Positions 60,422 through 64,000 of a stretch of DNA of 64,000 bases are shown here, piece after piece (positions within the stretch are counted from its first letter, which is position 1; every line of letters begins with the position of its first letter). The notes beneath the pieces are model-generated. The model did no database searches, had not been told where the DNA came from, and was given only the letters and a program-made list of their open reading frames with translations. Origin of the DNA: CAYMAZ01 sp964526285 (lineage in GTDB: Bacteria; Bacteroidota; Bacteroidia; Bacteroidales; DTU049); contig CAZGIW010000006.1 of the NCBI GenBank assembly GCA_964526285.1, positions 12,976-76,975 on the forward strand, written 5' to 3'. Position numbers and translations under genes: made by a program.

Positions 60422-63400
60422 TTATTCGTTTACATTTTCAGTTTCATTTTCGCCAGCATTTTCCATCTCAATGATTTCATCCAGTTTTTTTTGTGCCTCC
60501 ATCACAATATCAACTCCGCTGTAATTATCAATGAGATTTTTGAGTGTATGTTTGGCCTGATAAAAGCTACCTGTTGCCACATAGTTGTCAGCAAGTAGAA
60601 GAAAGGATTTGGCAACCCAATATTCATAGGAAGGCAGATTATTAAGGAGTTCAAAAATCAGTTTTTCTGATTCCTGATATTTGCCAATTGTATAATTAAT
60701 GAGAGCCAGATAATAATATGCTTCTGCACCATATTCACTTTTCAGAATCTTTTGTTTTTCAAATTCCTGTTGAGACAAAGCAAAGTCTTCAACATGATAT
60801 GCAGAAACTCCAATCACCGATCTGGCTTCAACAATATTTTCCTCATTGGCCTTGGGAGTGTCAATCACTTTTTGAGCAGAAATGATTGCCTGACGATATT
60901 GTTTTTCTTTGAAATAGCTTCTCATAACACCCTGACGTGCAATAAGAATGTTGTCCTGGAACTCTGCTTTTTCCTCAAGGGAAGTAAAATACTGAGCGGC
61001 TTTCACATAATTCTCCTTACTGAAATGAATTCTTGCGGCATTGAGAAGAGATTTTTCAGTGAATTTGCTCCATGGTTTTCCGATAACAAATTCATACCCG
61101 ACTAATGCACGATCATATCGTTGGTCAAAATAATCGCATTCAGCTTTGTAAAAATGAGCCTTTAGAATAAATAATCCATTTGGAAAATTCAGAATATATT
61201 TTTCAAAACCACTGACAGCACCCACACAATCTTCTTTAAAATAGAGGTTTTCTGCTGCAGTATATGTAATTGAGTCCTGTTCAACTGCCGCCACAGTCAT
61301 GCCAAGTTCCTGAGCATACTGAAAAAAGCCTTCAGGCTGACCCATTTCCGAGTAGATATTACTTATTACAACCAGTACCTCGCTTGATTCCTTCGTGCCA
61401 GGATACATTTGGATAACTTTTTTTAGTTCAACAAGAGCCAGTTGATACTGGTCTGTATTGTAGTAAATCATTCCCAGTTGCTTCATTGCTCTCAGGTGAT
61501 AAGTGGAGTTTTGATGATTTTCGATGATTGTTTTGTAATATCTTATTGCATCCTGATTTTTGTCAATAATTTCATAGGTGAATGCAAGTTCATAAAGAAC
61601 ATCAGTATAATATGTGCTTTTTGGATAAGATTTAAGAAATAGCTCAAGGTCTTCAATTTTTTCATTAAATTTTCCCTGCACTCCTTTAGAGTTTCCTCTC
61701 TGGAAAAGAGCATAATCAGCATATGCAACACCTGGCTTTACTGCTTTGTCATACTGAATGGCAGCTTCTGCAAATCGATTGGTTGCATAGAAACAATCTC
61801 CTGTGCGGATATATGCATCATAAGCAAGGGCATCATTTTTAACAGAGTATTTGTCCTGGAAAGTGCGAAAAGAAGAGAGTGCTTTCTCATATTCTTTTTT
61901 GTTAAAATGACAATATCCAATATTGTAAAAGGCTAATGCATATTGTTCAGAGCTAATTGCCCCGGGAGATTGTAAAAATCTTTCAAAACTGATTAAAGCT
62001 GAGTCAAGATTATTAATTCTGTAATAAGCCTCTCCAATCCAGAATATTGACTGAGAACGGAGGTGCCTGTCATATGGAAAAGCAATTGATTTGTTGAAAA
62101 CAGTGATCGCATCCGTGTATTTTCTGTCGTTAAATAACTCAACACCACGATAATATGCAATTTTCTGATATGCTATGTTCAGTTTCTCATTTGGCCTTTT
62201 AATTTGTTCAATGGATATCAGAGCCTCTTTATAGTTTCTGGTTTGCATATAAAGATTAATAAGATATTCGTATGCCTCATCAACCCTGAAATTATCGGGG
62301 TATGTGTTTACATACTCAAGCAAGGCTTTGATTGCCTCATTGTATGGATTGATTGCCAGCTCATATGACAGTTTTGCAAAATGAAACAAAGCATCTTCAG
62401 AGATAGTTGAGTTTTTATTGATTTTATATGCCTGATAAAAAGCATTACGTGCAAATGGTTTGTTGTTGGTTTTAATATAGCAATCTCCCAAATGATAGTT
62501 GGCGTTTTGAGCTATAGTTTCATTCCCTGAAGTGGCATTTTGAAAAACCGGAATGGCTTTTTCATAGTTGTTAATTCGATAGTATGCATAGCCCAGCTTG
62601 TAATGGTCTTCAGCTGTGAGACGGTCTGATGTTGTGGATTTGTATTTTTCAAAATATTCAACGGCTTTATCAAATTGACCCAGGTTAAAGTAGGATTCTC
62701 CCAAAAGTCTTGCAATTTCAGGAAGTCGTTTGGTGGTTGCATTGTTGATAAACGGTTCGGCAAAAGCAATGAGTTCGGGGTATTTTTTCTGGAAATAATA
62801 AATTTGAGTAATATAATAAGGAACAATTGGTCCAAAATTTTCGTCTTCAGTGAGTTTACTAAAATGTTCCAGAGCAGTTGCATAGTTTTTTTCAGTGTAT
62901 GCAATATGAGCAAAATAATATGTGGCAGCAGGAGAATAGATGCTTTCAGAATCTTTAACAAGGATTAAATTAGATTTTGCCAAATCAAAATCATTCATCA
63001 TGAAAGCTGAATATCCATACTTGAAATAATATTCCAGCTTATCTTCCTGTTCCAAAAGAATAGGGTCAACCAGTGCATATTGTTCAACCGCCTGTTTGTA
63101 TTTTTTATCCCTGTAATGAATGTTGGCAATGTAAAACAGTGCGCTTTCTTTTCTGGTGTTTTCAGGATATTCTTCAATAAAAGACTCAAGACGATACATG
63201 GCGTCAAGATTGAGTAGTTCATAGGCACATACAGCCATATGATAGCGACATTCAGCATACATCACTGATTCTTTGTCATCAAGCATTTCAGTTACTCTCA
63301 TGAATCTGTCAAAAGCTGCAGAATATAGCTCCTTGTGAAAAAACTCTGAACCCTGACGATAAATGTTCTCCGGGGACTTGTTTATAGTCGTTTTCTGACC

Positions 63401-63460
63401 GAATGTTTGAACTGTGTTCAGAATCCCTGCAGCCACAATTAGAAAAATGATCCGTTTCAT
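60422..63460 (-). CDS. Large secreted tetratricopeptide-repeat protein
   Basis: A 1012-residue periplasmic protein. A signal peptide begins at 63460 (MKRIIFLIVAAGILNTVQTFGQ; the frame opens at 63496). The remainder is a continuous array of TPRs, some of the YbgF/BamD type: FDKAVEYFEKYKSTTSDRLTAEDHYKLGYAYYRINNYEKAIPVFQNA, ALSSFRTFQDKYSVKNDALAYDAYIRTGDCFYATNRFAEA and many more. The end is acidic (ENAGENETENVNE). It is encoded first in an operon with the barrel at 58720-60411 and may scaffold that barrel, much as BamD-type proteins do. No enzyme motif is seen. Confidence 0.85.
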   Translation of the reverse strand: MKRIIFLIVAAGILNTVQTFGQKTTINKSPENIYRQGSEFFHKELYSAAFDRFMRVTEMLDDKESVMYAECRYHMAVCAYELLNLDAMYRLESFIEEYPENTRKESALFYIANIHYRDKKYKQAVEQYALVDPILLEQEDKLEYYFKYGYSAFMMNDFDLAKSNLILVKDSESIYSPAATYYFAHIAYTEKNYATALEHFSKLTEDENFGPIVPYYITQIYYFQKKYPELIAFAEPFINNATTKRLPEIARLLGESYFNLGQFDKAVEYFEKYKSTTSDRLTAEDHYKLGYAYYRINNYEKAIPVFQNATSGNETIAQNANYHLGDCYIKTNNKPFARNAFYQAYKINKNSTISEDALFHFAKLSYELAINPYNEAIKALLEYVNTYPDNFRVDEAYEYLINLYMQTRNYKEALISIEQIKRPNEKLNIAYQKIAYYRGVELFNDRKYTDAITVFNKSIAFPYDRHLRSQSIFWIGEAYYRINNLDSALISFERFLQSPGAISSEQYALAFYNIGYCHFNKKEYEKALSSFRTFQDKYSVKNDALAYDAYIRTGDCFYATNRFAEAAIQYDKAVKPGVAYADYALFQRGNSKGVQGKFNEKIEDLELFLKSYPKSTYYTDVLYELAFTYEIIDKNQDAIRYYKTIIENHQNSTYHLRAMKQLGMIYYNTDQYQLALVELKKVIQMYPGTKESSEVLVVISNIYSEMGQPEGFFQYAQELGMTVAAVEQDSITYTAAENLYFKEDCVGAVSGFEKYILNFPNGLFILKAHFYKAECDYFDQRYDRALVGYEFVIGKPWSKFTEKSLLNAARIHFSKENYVKAAQYFTSLEEKAEFQDNILIARQGVMRSYFKEKQYRQAIISAQKVIDTPKANEENIVEARSVIGVSAYHVEDFALSQQEFEKQKILKSEYGAEAYYYLALINYTIGKYQESEKLIFELLNNLPSYEYWVAKSFLLLADNYVATGSFYQAKHTLKNLIDNYSGVDIVMEAQKKLDEIIEMENAGENETENVNE

Positions 63461-63547
63461 ATGTTTGTGTTTGTTTAATAACGTGTAAAATATCAACTGT
63501 ATTCTAACTGTTTAGGCTCCTGTTTACAGGATATACTAAACACAAAG

Positions 63548-63614
63548 AAACAGCATGATAGCAGAGCATAAAATTATAGACAAATCAATATGCTGTTTTT
63601 ACGTGATGCTGTTT
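63548..63614. promoter_or_regulatory. Inverted/direct 9-bp repeats in divergent intergenic region
   Basis: AAACAGCAT (63548-63556) is inverted relative to ATGCTGTTT (63590-63598), and the latter repeats directly at 63606-63614, 16 bp on. It lies between the TPR gene (minus) and the last gene (plus) and could be a regulator binding site; no regulator is named. Confidence 0.35.
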
Positions 63615-63652
63615 TTTATTAACAGTACATTATTAATAACTTAAAAATTATT

Positions 63653-63660
63653 TATCTTTG
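63653..63660 (+). promoter_or_regulatory. Promoter element TATCTTTG for last gene
   Basis: An exact TAnnTTTG match 40 bp before the start codon. Confidence 0.6.
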
Positions 63661-63700
63661 TATTCCCCTTATTTTATCTGCAAATATTAATGCTATCATT

Positions 63701-64000
63701 ATGAAAAAAAATAAATTCACCATCTCTGTTGTGTTTTTTATTGTATTTAGTGCAAATGCATATGCATGGAACACTCCGTCACATTCATCTCCGTCAAATG
63801 GGTCAGGTGTTTGGGTAGGAGTTACTCTTGACTGGAATGCTGTTGCTTCTTCTGAAAAATATCACTTGCAGGTGGATACAACACCTCTGTTCAATTCGCC
63901 ACTCCTTTTTCAGGTTGAAAAAAACTATATCAACAGTTCCAGTGGCAACAGTGATACTCAACACACAATGGACAATTTGTTCTTCGGACAAACCTATTAC
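63701..64000 (+). CDS. Secreted protein with fibronectin-III-like start, truncated by window
   Basis: The first 100 codons of a gene that runs off the right edge. A signal peptide (MKKNKFTISVVFFIVFSANAYA) is followed by a beta-sandwich-like segment, VGVTLDWNAVASSEKYHLQVDTTPLFNSP and FFGQTYY. This is the pattern of fibronectin type III modules in Bacteroidota surface proteins ('LxWNAVxGAxxYxLQVDTxxxF'). Such proteins often end in a T9SS sorting domain, but that part is outside the window. The promoter box at 63653-63660 supports the start. Confidence 0.75.
   Translation, partial: MKKNKFTISVVFFIVFSANAYAWNTPSHSSPSNGSGVWVGVTLDWNAVASSEKYHLQVDTTPLFNSPLLFQVEKNYINSSSGNSDTQHTMDNLFFGQTYY

Overview
The window reads as a chromosomal stretch of an AT-rich Bacteroidota bacterium, probably a Bacteroidales-type anaerobe or facultative anaerobe. 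Four things support this: secreted proteins with type IX secretion (T9SS) C-terminal sorting domains, a PorE-like T9SS accessory protein, futalosine-pathway menaquinone synthesis (MqnC) with the family-typical DUF4271/HemD/RnpA cluster, and at least fifteen promoter-like TAnnTTTG boxes (the Bacteroidota -7 element) just upstream of genes. No rRNA, prophage, integrase, transposase, CRISPR array or recognisable defence island was seen. Gene order is that of an ordinary core and envelope region, with a few accessory intergenic elements.

Layout. 1-5.0 kb: a gingipain-family (C25) T9SS protease, a T9SS endonuclease I and a small secreted TonB-C-terminal-like protein. 5.04-5.45 kb: a gene-free GC-rich island packed with small hairpins. 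5.45-8.8 kb (minus): RecQ, an OmpH/Skp-like membrane protein and a YwqK/MORN-type lipoprotein. 8.9-14.1 kb (plus): an AhpD-like protein, a DUF5686 outer-membrane protein, LptB, an ECF-type sigma factor and a zinc-finger anti-sigma protein with a TPR. 14.2-17.1 kb: SDR-type threonine dehydrogenase, an OmpA-domain protein and two more structured gaps. 17.1-23.2 kb: a very long TraB/GumN protein and an EF-G2-type translation factor whose GTPase motifs are altered. 23.3-31 kb (minus): an M6 T9SS protease, a glycosyltransferase, PurB, a plus-strand tRNA-Gln, RnpA, HemD and a DUF4271 protein. 31-41 kb: MqnC, MetK, TadA, adenosine-kinase-type PfkB, a lipoprotein, CysS, an M28 peptidase and PhoH. 41-46 kb (minus): an S46 dipeptidyl-peptidase, a PorE-like protein and a hotdog thioesterase. 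46.2-53.8 kb (plus): a TPR sensor kinase, a second YwqK-type lipoprotein, a DUF2148 protein, an LEA-like lipoprotein, an HD protein and citrate lyase (CitD-CitE fusion plus CitF). 53.8-64 kb: ProS, a Tyr/Gly/Ser low-complexity lipoprotein, a FadL-type barrel, an outer-membrane barrel paired with a 1012-aa TPR protein, and the start of a further secreted protein.

How it fits together. The secreted hydrolases (C25, M6, S46, M28 and endonuclease I) suggest a proteolytic, nutrient-scavenging lifestyle served by T9SS. Citrate lyase suggests citrate cleavage, although the enzymes that make its prosthetic group are not in the window. EF-G2 would fit translation under starvation.

No clearly new multi-gene system is visible. 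The best leads are the GAA-loop hairpin island and its rearranged relative at 15.4 kb, the TraB/GumN protein with a roughly 950-residue unassigned extension, the catalytically altered EF-G2, the CitD-CitE fusion, and the sensor-kinase/YwqK-lipoprotein pair. Names are from motif recognition only; no database search was run.
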